Of a stretch of 64,000 bases of DNA, positions 44,930 through 55,931 are shown piece after piece (within the stretch, counting starts at the first letter, position 1; each line of letters opens with the position of its first letter). The position numbers and the translations under genes were made by a program. Source of the DNA: Acanthococcus lagerstroemiae (Eukaryota > Arthropoda > Insecta > Hemiptera > Eriococcidae); NCBI GenBank assembly GCA_031841125.1, contig CM063110.1:27647626-27711625 (forward strand), read 5' to 3'. Below the pieces are notes generated by a model that saw nothing but the letters and a program-made list of their open reading frames with translations, was not told the origin of the DNA and did no database searches.

Positions 44930-45110
44930 TTATCCGACACGACATTGTGGTCGAATCTGATGTAAAATTCGATGCAAAAATTGAATTACCATGCTGACAT
45001 CGACTTTCGGATAGAATTCTACATAGAAGTCGATGTCAACACGGTAACTCGACGTCTGTATTGAATTCAGCATCAAATTTGAATCCAATATCGAGTCTAA
45101 AAATGAAGGA
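44930..45110. repeat. Short degenerate repeats (GTCGAATCTGATG words)
   Basis: Variants of TCGATGTC, GAATTCGAT and TGAATTCAGCATC recur at about 25-bp spacing over 180 bp, in both orientations. Confidence 0.45.
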
Positions 45111-45119
45111 TTTGGCGTG

Positions 45120-46750
45120 GCATTTGCATTGAGGGAGCACACATTCCGATGGGGCTACATCCTCTGGACCTCTTTTCTCGACAAGTCTCTATCTGCAACC
45201 GACTTCTGAAACTAACTCGAGCCGGAGAGCGTCTAGTTCACAATAGGTTTCCATCTAACTGCGTGTAGCCGAGATGAAACACATAACTTCTAAACTGATT
45301 CGGCGAAATTTCGATTAATAACCACAGTGAGTTAATTTTGGTACAATAAAAGACTCTCTTGTTCCGGTTTATGAATGAACATTTTCTCAATGAAATCAAT
45401 ACAGGAACAATGTATACGAGTATGCACCTATATTATAAACTAAATAGAGAACGTGCTCGACCCTAGCCTCCATACCTATATAGTTGAATTAAGAAGTTTC
45501 AATACAGTTGATAATTAAGTGACCGCAATGTCCAGTGGTATAGGTACACTAAAAGGAGCAACAAGTTTCTGAGTACACTCGTGTTCGAAGATACAACCGC
45601 ATCTCACGGTATCATTGCCCCATAAGCCGTATAAAAGCGATCGACAAAATATACTACGGTGCTCTCCGCAGAGCCCATTATCGAACACGAACTCGCTCGT
45701 AGTGATTTGTTTATGAACTCGTTGACTCTATGTTACATTCTTGAAAGCTATTACCTTTCATAATTCGAGCACAGCATTCGTCATTGTAATGCTGTTATTG
45801 AGTTATGTTATTTACAATAATGGTACATAGAAAACCTCATACTCGCAGTTATATAGTCTTCTTCGTATTTGATAATAATTATCGCGTGATTAATCGATCG
45901 TATTGATTGATGAATACACTACAAACAAATGCACTGGTATTCGCGCCAAAGAATGACATCGCCTCGCAACGTCTTCTCCATCCCGTTCCACCTTTCTATT
46001 GTTTTCCAATTCCAAGTGTGCCTCGTCAGGCAAATGAACTTTCCTTGAACCCTTTTTTTACCCCTCTGTGGCTCGTCGTTCGTTGAAAATCTTTTCATCG
46101 TGTACCTATACAGAAAAAGTACTAACACGATCGAACGAATCGAATATATCGATAATTAATTACTTAACGAGAACAATAATATCTAACACTCGATATTCGT
46201 TTCCCATTAGAATCGACGAAGGAAACCTTGTACGAAGGTTTTGTCATTGGTGCAGATTTTCAGCACCGAATGAGTTTTGTATTCGCCTTGGGGGGCTTGC
46301 AACAGTGGCGGGTAGTGTGTGCAGTTTCTTAATGAAAGAGTAAGTTTCTGGTCTTGGATGATACATCACATCGAATTTTTCTGACGGTGAATTCGTGGGG
46401 GGCAGCCAGTCCGTAACCAGCTTAGATCTCTATGAAGGGAGCGGGGCAAATTTGGGCAAAATGTACCGAGGCATGTTCATGGTAGAATATTTTAAATGTT
46501 ACTTTTAAACAAAAAGTACCTAACCTTTTTGAAATTTTAACAGTATTTGACATCATTTCCTACTAACCTAATCCATACATTCCAGCAGTACTTCAACATG
46601 TGTTCAGCACCGTTTTCAGCTAATATGATGATAATCTAATAATTACGCAATAGGCGGGTAATCCTCATACCTAACATTATCTGACTCCATTTCAAGTTAC
46701 TTAAAACTCTCAAATTTCAACAATATTTCTCAATATTCTGCACCTTTCTT
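45120..46750. other. CpG-rich, single-copy-looking block
   Basis: Mixed DNA without repeats. A TATAAAAG word at 45630 lacks a convincing initiator downstream. Open frames below 95 codons show no motif. Confidence 0.35.
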
Positions 46751-46755
46751 CAAGC

Positions 46756-47218
46756 CACTACTAATAACAATACTGAACAAAATGAAATTTTTTGTTTGCA
46801 CAACGCATTTAAGGAGGTGATTCTTGAGTACTTTTCAACACTGACTACCGTGCCGTCGGCCGTTTTTCTCTATCACGTCTAGTTTTTCTGATCAAAAACA
46901 ATAAAAAATTCAACTGAATGTGTTCAAAAAGAGGTTTAGGAACTGAATGTGGTCATACTGATTCATATTGTTGTATGTAGTGGTGTGTATTCCATCTGTT
47001 TGTTTTCTGTTATAGTGGTCTGATAACACTGATAATATCAGTCAGTGGTACCGCTTATTCCACTGCAAAAACAAAATGGAAACGAATTTCAGTTGTCCAG
47101 AACTCCGAATTATGACGTGATAGAGAAAAATGGGTCGCAGTATCGTGTTCAGCGTTAAAAAGTACCTCAGAATCACCTGTTGAAATGCGTTGTGCAAAAT
47201 AGTTGTTCAGTAGTGTAA
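46756..47218. repeat. Foldback/MITE with ~110-bp arms
   Basis: The left arm 46756-46880 (TACTGAACAA, then TTGCACAACGCATTT, AGGTGATTCTTGAGTACTTT, then TTTTTCTCTATCACGTC) is the inverted complement of 47113-47218 (GACGTGATAGAGAAAAA, then AAAGTACCTCAGAATCACCT, AAATGCGTTGTGCAA, then TTGTTCAGTA). The loop is about 230 bp of AT-rich DNA. No clear TSD, so the ends are approximate. Confidence 0.78.
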
Positions 47219-47352
47219 TTAAAGACGTATAAACAACTCTTATTTGAAAACAATTACCTAATACCAACAACGAAAGTGCAAGCTACCTAATCCTTTCTGG
47301 ATCCTAGTTCAAGTTTTATCAAAATCTGAGAACTAATAGCTATGGCTGATAA

Positions 47353-47643
47353 CATGGGCGCCCGCAGAATTCTTTGATGATGTAGCAAGAGAAAATGCTG
47401 ACGACCATAATTTAACCCTGATTTTTGTATGTAAATTATTGAGGTTAGTGGTTTAAGTATATGTACCTTATTCCTTGTTCTCACCTTTAAAGACTTTAAT
47501 TTTTTCATGTTAATAAACGTATTATTGAACGATTTAATTACCTGAATCACAAATATCCCTAATTATACACAAAAAAGAAGAAAAAAATGAAAAGCTTATG
47601 AGGTAGCGGTCGCTACTTCCGCTACCCTCTGCGAGCGCCCATG
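47353..47643. mobile_element. ~290-bp hAT-type MITE (CATGGGCGCCCGCAGA ends)
   Basis: The left end CATGGGCGCCCGCAGAATTC; the right end on the minus strand CATGGGCGCTCGCAGAGGGT. An inner GGTAGCGGTCGCTACTTCCG and CTACC segment at the right forms a small hairpin. An 8-bp TSD is not clear (GCTGATAA against GGTTGGAT), so the assignment rests on the ends. Confidence 0.65.
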
Positions 47644-47649
47644 GGTTGG

Positions 47650-50080
47650 ATAACGGATAAGGTGTTTCACGATAATAGTGATAGCCATCATGCATACTAA
47701 CTGCGCTGCAAGACTATAACATTGAGATTCATGTTCTTCAGATATCCTCTGGACATTATAAATGCGAGTGGATACTTGGCGCATGCTGGGTAGATCCGCA
47801 ATACAACAATGATTATCAGTAAACCGAGATCCATATCTTTACACTAGTTTTCAGTTAGACTAAGTATGTACGCAGAAGCTTTATTGACGGCATTTGGATT
47901 CATACTTGGGATATAGCTACTTGGAACCTATACCCAGAATTTCAATACCATCTGTTCCACGTGTGCGGTTGGGTATACGCTAACACCACCAGTAAAGTAT
48001 GAATCAAAAGTGCTACCGGATTCCGCAATGAAGCTTGGTGATCGGCCCCAGGCACATACTAGGATACCTTCTTCGACAACGCACCAGGCGTTTCAGCGGA
48101 GGTCCTTTGGTTAACGCGTCATTCTGAAGCGGCAAACGGACTGTCCCTAATGAAAAGGACGGATGACGAGTTGGTTGCGGAAAAAAGTGTTCGAACATCG
48201 ATTTTTTATCAAATTTCATCATCGGTCGTCGAAAAACGATTAATTTTGCGCCACAGGGCGGTGCCGGTGCGTCGAACAGATTGATCTCAAGCGATTAAGA
48301 CCGGCGCTCACACAAAAACAATGCGCGGCCGGTACGTATAAACAAAAGAAAAGCACGCATGATGCGGACCGTGCGCGGTCTCCGACGATTACATTTCGAA
48401 AATGAGAAAACGAAATTTATAAAGTGTATAGCCAGCCAGTTTGATGATGTCGGTCGCGCATATAGCGCCACCCCAGCCCACAGCTCTGGCGTGTTCGCGT
48501 CCAAAACAGAGAAGATATACACAGCATCGTATTATATAGAAAACATCATCAGCAGGAGAAGAAAGAAAGAAAAAAACAAAAACGAAACACACGAAATGAA
48601 ACGGGCGCCGGCACATAATCCGTGATTTCTCCCGTACCTGTTTGTTCCTCTAATATAATGATAAATGATTTTTGAACTGTTGTAACGAGTTTCTTCAATT
48701 TTTAATATGTTGCTGTTCTTATTGTATGTTGGTGCTGTTATTGTTGTTGTTATTTGTCTTTTCGGAGTTTATATAGGTTTATGCTCTGCGCTCTCCTCCA
48801 AAATGGACCATCGAAATAGACTTTTCTACACGAGTATACATATATGTGTGTGTGTGTGTATGTGTAGAAAAGACAGACCAGCAGACCGAAAATGTATACG
48901 AACAATAATAACTTTGTAATTGTTTTTCTTTATTTGCTCGCCGTTGTAATTAACGCGGACGACGTAATTATTATAGGAAACCGTACCGATCATCTCTGCC
49001 ACTTCTTATATATCTGCTCTCTCAAACGCACCTAAATTCGTGCTAACCTAGTCCAGCTTGGTATACTTTAAATACGAGCGATTTATTACACCGCCAGATA
49101 CACACTCTTGTACCCATATGTAGAAAAGCAAATGATGTATTCTCGACGTCGTTTTGTTTTAAAACAATCCTAATTCTATACACCGAGATAATTATAGGTT
49201 AAGTACTGCTCGGTTATGAAATATTTTCGTTTTAATTACAAAAATTTTTCGGAATAATCTTAATAATGAATGCCATTAAATTAAATATATCCGGTATTGA
49301 TGTTATCAGCGTTGACTCTGCGTACAAGATCGGCCTGAAGGCTCTTGGTTGAAACGAATGCGCAGGGTGCGTTTAGACTTCGTATACATAATGCCGCAGA
49401 TGCTTGATGCAAATTACAAATTAACTTATGTTATGGAAATTACTCGAATGATATGATTGTTTTAGCGTGCAGTTTAGATGCTTACATGAACACGTCAGTG
49501 CCGATGCTAAACGTTTCATCGCCCTTGGCACGAGGGCACAACTTCTAGCTATACTGATAACTGATAAGATAGTATCGCTTGTGTGTACCTATAAGCCTAC
49601 ACAGTCGTAGTAATCGCTAATCGGTTCTCATTCCATCTGGTAATTTTAGATTGACTGGGGAACTGCAAATTTCTCATGAACCACTCATTGAACTGCAGAA
49701 CACAGTGCGGTGAATACAGTCTATGAGGGATAGATTTTCTTTTTGGGGACTTGGGATGTTGAAACTACACTGAAACTATCGATGTCCACAGGTTTCTGCT
49801 TCTGCTTTGCCACAATAATTTCAACCAGAGAGGCAGAGACGCCTTGAGAGTTAAGTTTAAACGAAGAAAGTCGTTTTGCCGCATGTTTCCTCGATACAGA
49901 AGGGTAAAATTCTACTGCTATGGTACACAGCTGGGGATGGAGGCTACTTTGCAGCTTAAATCTTGAACTAGCAATGTAGTGCAGCACTGTAACTGGAGAG
50001 CTCGAAAACGCATTATTTTCCAGTTTTACCCTAAATTTATCCAGCAGTGCTCATCAATAGGTAATCTAGTCCTATTTTCA
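47650..50080. other. CpG-rich block, no recognised gene
   Basis: A short (TG)n microsatellite sits at 48845-48859. Opposing open frames around 48300-48625 occur in CpG-rich sequence and carry no motif. A minus-strand 88-codon frame (49721-49987) has even composition but no domain I recognise, and I see no flanking splice signals strong enough to call an exon. Confidence 0.35.
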
Positions 50081-50228
50081 ACACCATGGGTTAAAACCTT
50101 TCAAATATAAACTCCAGGGTCAGCATGATGCATAATCAAGTGAACAATCAATGAATCCAAGTGAACACAGCAGCATCACACCTTTGCGACACTCCTTAGT
50201 ACTGGAAGAATGCACTTAATGGCCAACC

Positions 50229-50605
50229 TTTGACTATTATACCTGATGGACTAAGCAAGCGCCGTAAGCGCTGTGTTACAAACGTGAAACTACATTCCCC
50301 TACTTTTCTTCTCCATAAGGTATCGCTAGGCACCTATTTTTGTGATAACGGCTTTTCTCTCAGTTAGAAATTCCCGGTGCGTAAAACAAATTTGTTAGGT
50401 ACTCATTAATTACAAATATTCATTTTTTCACGCGTTCGCTTTATTTTCTCAAAAAAAAATGACAGAAAACTTCAAAAAATTCTGATGCTGCAAATCGAAC
50501 TGAGGTGATAAGAGGGGCCCAGTGATACCTTATGGAGTAGGAAAGTAGGGGAATGTATTTTTACGTTATCATCACTACTCTTAGTCCATCAGGTATATAG
50601 TCAAA
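50229..50605. mobile_element. 377-bp MITE with 27-bp TIRs
   Basis: The left TIR TTTGACTATTATACCTGATG plus GACTAAG and the right TIR (minus strand TTTGACTATATACCTGATGG plus ACTAAG) differ by one base deletion. A second inner pair, CATTCCCCTACTTT (50294) and AAAGTAGGGGAATG (50545), extends the fold, and CCATAAGGTATC pairs with GATACCTTATGG. No TSD recognised with confidence. Non-coding. Confidence 0.78.
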
Positions 50606-50821
50606 GTGGCACACACAGTATCCAATCGCATTTTCAGTAGTCACCTGTAGTATGAATCCAGATAAGACTGATGTCATCATTGGTGGACAATTAAATGAAA
50701 ACTGAATTCAGATGAGCATATTTAAAATAGTACATAGTATGACAACTTAGTGTTACTGTGGGCATACCTAATGGCCAGAATGATATCAAACTCATTTTCA
50801 ATGGCTGTGTCAAGTGAAAAG

Positions 50822-51290
50822 TAGCATTCCAAAACGTACTATTTGCAAAATTGTAATTTTTCAAGAAACACAAAAATTAATGCCCACTGCGTGGATCTAT
50901 CTGATTCGTTTTTCTTTTTCGTGAATGGCAACACTGAATTCTCCTTCATACACTCCCCTTGGTCCCCAGTCGCCAAAGTATCGCAGGCCTCATAGATAGA
51001 AAAGAAGAAGGGAAAGTCGAACAATTAGCATGTTTTGGCGCGGTAATTTCGTTTTTTACAGGCAAGCATATCAGCAAAACTCATATCAACGCGATTTTTG
51101 TCCTACAATAGCAACCAGCGTTTTAGAATGGGAGAATTTCCAGGTCGCCTCTTTGAACGTAAATAATATATAGACTAGGCACTTCTGTAAGAAACTGGTA
51201 GCGTACATTGATATGCGCCGTATTTTACTATCAGATGGCGCTCCTAACTCATTTTTCACAATTTTGCAAATAGTACGTTTTGGAATGGTA
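50822..51290. mobile_element. ~465-bp MITE with 30-bp perfect TIRs
   Basis: Positions 50825-50854 (CATTCCAAAACGTACTATTT then GCAAAATTGT) and 51258-51287 are exact reverse complements, and the match extends outward as GTA-CATTCC with one difference. Perfect TIRs suggest this is a comparatively young insertion in the array. The interior has no motif-bearing ORF. The TSD is obscured by the surrounding array sequence. Confidence 0.82.
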
Positions 51291-51528
51291 CTCTTCAAGT
51301 ATGAACCCCGATGTCAGCATTAGTGCACAACCGAAAGAACAATGTACCCTATGGTGAACAGCTAAACACAACCAGAACCAACACCACACTTTTCTGATCC
51401 CCAGTAGTACTATACAGGCATGCACGGGCATGCACCTAATGGCAAACATAGAATACAATCGCATTCACAATATCCACATCAAGGAAAAATACCTCACGTA
51501 TGAACTTCTATGGGGCCGATGTCATCAC

Positions 51529-51697
51529 CAGCGCCGGTTTTACCATACGGGCTGACTGGGCTGCAGCCCAGAGCGGCAAAATCTGTGGCCCAAAAATAGT
51601 TACCTCAGTTTTGTGGGAGGCGGGGCGGGGGACGTAAAAAAATAAGGCGGCAAAAATACTGCAGTCCAGGGCGGCAAAGTACGTAAAACCGGCCCTG
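51529..51697. mobile_element. 169-bp hAT-type MITE with perfect 8-bp TSD
   Basis: GTCATCAC lies at both 51521-51528 and 51698-51705. Ends are CAGCGCCGGTTTTAC and, on the minus strand, CAGGGCCGGTTTTAC (14 of 15). Internal CTGCAGCCCAGAGCGGCAAA and CTGCAGTCCAGGGCGGCAAA are close direct repeats. Textbook non-autonomous hAT structure. Confidence 0.92.
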
Positions 51698-52352
51698 GTC
51701 ATCACTGCAATATTTGACCCTAGTGAGCATGTTTAGAAGCAACGTCACAGTTTACTGACCATCAGTAGTACTTCTGGCAGGCACATAATGGTAGAGACCG
51801 TGTCCAATTGTATCTAAAATACTCATATTGAAAATGTTTTAAGCATGAACCCCGATGAGACCGAAGTCATCACTCCCTAGCGAGCATATTTAGAAGTAGT
51901 ATCACAGCTTACTGACGTACTTCTAGTAGGTGAAACACTGCATCCAAACGAATTTTTAATTGCCATGCTGAGGATGTCTCAACTCTCAAGTATGAACCCT
52001 GATGTCATCGGCGCACAATCAAATGAATCATGCGTCCAATAGTAAACATATTCAAAAGCATCATCGCAGCCTGCTGATGCTTAGTACTTAGTAGCAGCTA
52101 CTGCTGCCTGTTGGAAAAATCTTTATAATTGGTATACATGGTGTCCAATGATGGCATACATCCTGCTTGTTGCATAATCCAAGGCTTCCTTCAGTATAAA
52201 CCTCCACAAGTAATATCACCGTTTGCTGATTTATACATTTCAACTGCAGTGATGTCTTAATTCATACATAAGTCAATACTACCCTAGACAAGCCCGTAAT
52301 CAACCTCTTACCAGCGAGAGCAAAACATTGTTTTCGGGCTAATTAGGTCGGG

Positions 52353-52538
52353 TAGAGCACCTAGAAACACCCAAGTTTTCTGACATGCGCCATTTTGAGT
52401 CGCTAGGGGCTCGACAATTCACAATTCACTACGCGGAATGTGTCGCCAGTGTGCCGCGTATCGAATTGTAAATTATCGGGCACTAAGCTACTCAAAATGG
52501 CTGATGTCGGTACTCGAGTGTTTCCATCAGGTGCTCTA
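52353..52538. repeat. 186-bp foldback MITE
   Basis: Arms: TAGAGCACCT, GAAACACCCAAG, CTGACATGCGCCATTTTGAG, then a CTCGACAATT segment pair with the inverted copies AAATTATCGGGC, CTCAAAATGGCTGATGTCGG, CGAGTGTTTCC and AGGTGCTCTA. The loop centre is near 52442. The flanks AGGTCGGG and GGTCGTGG may be a decayed 8-bp duplication with an indel. A minus-strand and a plus-strand open frame here arise from the palindrome. Confidence 0.72.
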
Positions 52539-52895
52539 GGTCGTGGAAGGGTAAGAACAGATCTTCTGTTTCTCCACGAGGAAGACAAGTATTTTCTCGA
52601 GGGGAGCGGTCTCTATTGCCCTCACCCTCCTTGGCTACAGGCCGATTTCAGAGCAGTTCTCGCACGTCTGCAATGTGTAGCTCTCCTGCTCCCAGAGACA
52701 GCTGATTCATAACAGTCAACCATCCCCTATTTCCCCTAGAAATGTGTCTCCTGCGGTAATTGCTTTCACTTCCCTTCTTTCGACTGATTTTGTAGCATGT
52801 TTTCTAGAATGATAGTGCTGCTGTATCATTAGTCATAAGCCTTGAAACTGTTAATTGCTGCCTCAATTCCAAGTTGATTGATCTCGTCCAAGTAA

Positions 52896-53354
52896 ATATT
52901 TGTTGTCGATCCTTTACTTTCAACCAGAATTTCAGGGCCGTTTCTTAACAGCAGTTTTGTAACCCTACTCCATCGTGTTCTGCTCCCTTCGTTTTCACTA
53001 GATGAGACAGGTGATACATTCCACGATATCTCTGATCTACAGACAGTATCATGTGATGGAACCAGTGGATCCAGACTAGAGACATATGGTCAAAGCTCCA
53101 GTAACTTCCGCATTGTGGACGCGCCAGGAACTTCCAGCATGATGATGATGAAATCGTTTTTAATTTCCAAAACTGATTACAAACATCTCTTACTCGCAAT
53201 CACGAGAGCAAAGCTTGATATTGCTGACGCACTTCTTACAGTACAGAAATTTTGCAATGAAATCAATAACGCGTGCCCAATTTATGAGACCGCCTGCAGT
53301 GGCGAACGCTACACCAAAGCTACACACGTCGTCACCCTTAAGACAAAAGTGTAA
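52896..53354 (+). CDS. Unrecognised 153-codon open frame, possible terminal exon
   Basis: One plus-strand frame is open from just after a TAA (52893-52895) to a TAA at 53355. It is long for AT-rich DNA. Before position 53003 a pyrimidine-rich run ends in TTTTCACTAG, a good 3' splice-site candidate; the frame after it reads DETGDTFHDISDLQTVSCDG. An AATAAA word lies downstream near 53602. I recognise no domain, and the minus strand is also open for part of this interval (LLRNGPEILVESKGSTTNIY and onward), so the coding strand is ambiguous. It may be a decayed element ORF or chance; confidence is low. Confidence 0.22.
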   Translation: MFVVDPLLSTRISGPFLNSSFVTLLHRVLLPSFSLDETGDTFHDISDLQTVSCDGTSGSRLETYGQSSSNFRIVDAPGTSSMMMMKSFLISKTDYKHLLLAITRAKLDIADALLTVQKFCNEINNACPIYETACSGERYTKATHVVTLKTKV

Positions 53355-53359
53355 CCTTT

Positions 53360-54830
53360 ACTTTCATTACACGTTGAAGAAGAAATTATATTTTAAAATA
53401 GCGTTGCCATGGTTAATGATTATTCGCTGCAAATACATACAAAGGAGCTCAAGTATTCTGTCATATGTAAGGATAGAGTGAGACGGATAGACACCTAATA
53501 CGAATAACTTTCGAATGTTAATGCATACGCGCGTACAGCAGTTTATAATATTAATTGCGATTTGCGTGTGCAGCAGACCGAAACGGTGTGTGAGGATACA
53601 AATAAAATCGACATTAAAATGCGTGCTCGACATGATTAAAAGAAAAAAAAAATCAAACGCGAATTTAGTTAATAAATTTGCGTGTCTGTCCGTCTGTCAC
53701 TTCAGTGTATTCTGGTGGAGCGAGTTCCCTCTACTGTGCAAGTTACGAACATATCGAGTAATAAACGATTAGGTATACTTTTTAATAGGTCCGAACAATC
53801 GATTTCCTTTTGTCGGCATTGTTTTCGGATCAAGTGGACAAGTTCGAAAAGACAGTTCCGAGGACAACTGCGCGAAACATGTAAGGTGGAATAAGAATGG
53901 CACTAATCAACAAATTCGAATTTTCTTTTTTATCAAAGAAACTGACCTTGGAATTTACTATCGTGCGCACTGCACGGTTCTGCTAAGAAATACAAAGAGC
54001 AATCAAACTTACACGTTTTCTTAGGCAGTAAACCAGCAACCGGCAGTCGTACCCGATTGCGGTTCAAAATGAAGTTGTTTTCAATAAGCACCAGCAAAAG
54101 TGGATCTAAATCAGCGCTGTCAGAATATCACACAGTAATCCCCAAAACTTTGAAAAGCCGAAAGGAGGTTTCGATTGAATTTCTGAAAAAGGTTTCCAGA
54201 CTCCTTAATCCATCAGTACCATGCCAGTGAACCAGTAATCGTATCTTTTTTATCCGACCTTTACTCCCTTCGTCGCTAGGGGTATATAATGCCGAGAGAA
54301 CTAAGATCCACCATTCGAAAGTAATATGTTCGTTACCTTTACAAGGATCCAGGACCAAGACAATGAGAAGATGCTTCGAGTGTTGAGACTCTCAGTATTC
54401 AATGAAAGTTGAAAGTTTGGATAGTACACTTGGAAAGGTATTTTAATTTACAGCATCAATAAGGAGAATATAGATAGCCGACCTGGGGTGAGGGGGTTTG
54501 TGAGGAAAGGGTAGCAAAATAATGCTGAAAATGCTTTCGCTTCTACAATTTTTCAGTTTCTTGAGATTTCAGTGGATGGTGGAAAGACTAAACCCCCAAA
54601 ACACCCCCTTGTTTGCACCCATGTTCAAGACTTGGGCGGCACCTACGAATCACTGAAAATTCCGGAATCAACCTGCTAAAATTACGCATTGAAATCCGTT
54701 TTAAAACAACATTTAGGTTTATTTCTGAAATTACACTCAAATTCTTAAGTTACAATAGCGAACCTGTTGGCGTTCATGGGTAACATCACCAATCAAATTA
54801 GTACTCGAACTGGCAACAGTGATGATTTAT
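53360..54830. other. Unassigned block
   Basis: Mixed CpG-containing DNA with small open frames on both strands and no recognised motif or bounded element. Confidence 0.35.
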
Positions 54831-54846
54831 TCTTATGGACATCAGC

Positions 54847-54957
54847 CCCCAGGTCTCAGTCGGAATTTCCGAAAGAGTGAATTCCAGGGCCTGAGGTGTG
54901 GGGTTGCGAGGGTCATTTCGGCACGTGTGCATCGTCATACCCCCATCCACCAAACAT
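54847..54957 (-). repeat. ~100-bp retroposon family, copy 5, with perfect 16-bp TSD
   Basis: TCTTATGGACATCAGC lies at 54831-54846 and again at 54958-54973, an exact 16-bp duplication. On the minus strand the unit has GGTGGATGGGGGTATGACGA at the start, then GCACACGTGCCGAAATGA and CTCAGGCCCTGGAATTC; it is the most diverged of the five copies. Together with copy 3 it fixes the outer limits of the family. Part of a 151-codon open frame over this interval is a shadow of this repeat and the following SINE fragment. Confidence 0.87.
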
Positions 54958-55048
54958 CTTATGGACATCAGCATAGGTATCGAAATTTGATAAGTAGATG
55001 CCAAAAATATTCAGCCGTTCAAGCTGTTCAATATGCCCATTCTTTTTC

Positions 55049-55260
55049 GCTTAGTGTCGCCCTATGGCTGAGTGATATCATGCCCGTTTCACATCCTTCC
55101 AATGTAAGTGCGATTCCCATCGCCAGAAAGTTAGTGATTTGGTTTCATCTCTACGTCGGGCTGAACAGCGCTAGTATCGCGCACAACAAAAACGGGACAA
55201 TCGGTGAGCGGCGCGGATGGTGGGCGAAAGCTTCCCTTAAATCGACCGAAATCAATTTTT
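55049..55260 (+). mobile_element. Degraded SINE of the 15974 family
   Basis: CCCTATGGCTGAGTGATATC carries an A-box-like word, ATGCCCGTTTC aligns with CGTGCCCGCTTC of the intact SINE, GTGCGATTCCCATCGCCAG aligns with its T-arm region, and AGAAAGTTAGTGATT aligns with GGAAAAGCTAGTGATA at the start of the body. The body beyond about 55150 is not recognisable. No TSD seen. Confidence 0.6.
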
Positions 55261-55269
55261 ATGAAAGAA

Positions 55270-55930
55270 GGTAACTTATAGAAAATTTTACGCTCTACAA
55301 ATTTTGTTCTCTTAATTTTTCCGCTAAATGGCTTCGTTCCTCGACTTATTTCGAGATAACTCAATTAACATTCACACAGGAAAATCCTCCTGATCCCGTT
55401 TTCAATTTTGCTGATTGTAGCACTCCTAGTATATGACCGGCTCGAATATCCTAGCATCCGATCAACCGCAGTTCCAGTCAGAGTGAATAGATAGCGTGCT
55501 TTGGAGTTCGCGCCCGGCTCTCAAGAACAAATCATTATACTCGCAGAACTAAAACATCATAACCTGAGTTTTGCCATACGCCATTTTTGATTTCAACCAC
55601 GCCTGGGGATCGTATCGATTAGGTGGAATGCTCTGCATGAATTTGGCGTCTACGGGTGCAGTGGGGATCAAAACAGCGTATGCCTACACTTGGTTTAAAG
55701 TGGTGCAGAACTAGGCAGACCACATTACTAGAGCACTATTCGGACTTCCCAGAATTCAACAGCAAAGTAGCTGATAGCGGATGTTTTTGGAAATCTTATC
55801 CATGTTAGGATTACTGAGATGCATTCATTATAATGCAACAAGTAACCTCGCTACTCGAAGAGGGTCGGCAAGAAAGCACGCTTCTTGACTCTTGACCGTC
55901 TTGAACAATCGATACTTTTATGTTTTATAA
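55270..55930. other. Unassigned, with a possible short LINE RT trace at 55589-55656
   Basis: At 55589 one frame reads DFNHAWGSYRLGG and the next WNALHEFGVYG. The spacing resembles the D-F-KAFDS...LW-AL-EFG region of LINE reverse transcriptases, but it is too short and frame-shifted to be sure. The rest shows nothing recognisable. Confidence 0.3.
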
Positions 55931-55931
55931 G

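Larger units (their letters stand above)
50090..52260. repeat. Degenerate ~200-bp tandem array invaded by three TIR elements
   Basis: Monomer words in order: AAGTATGAACCCCGATGTCATCA, GTGCACAATCAAATGAA, AGCATATTTAGAAGTA, ATCACAGCTTACTGA, CAGTAGTACTTCTGGCAGGC, ACCTAATGGCAAACATAG, GTCCAATCGCATTTTCAATA. Anchors such as TATGAACCC occur near 51300, 51849 and 51988, and TAGTACTT/TAGTACTG words recur between them. Monomers have diverged strongly. Elements at 50229-50605, 50822-51290 and 51529-51697 lie in successive monomers. Confidence 0.7.

Noticed and set aside
45600..45700. TATAAAAG at 45630 as a promoter
   Set aside because: No initiator at the right distance and no downstream reading frame or exon-like signal.
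54819..55274. Longest Met-initiated open frame (151 codons, plus strand)
   Set aside because: It runs through a TSD, a retroposon copy and a degraded SINE; the translation is explained by repeats and has no protein motif.
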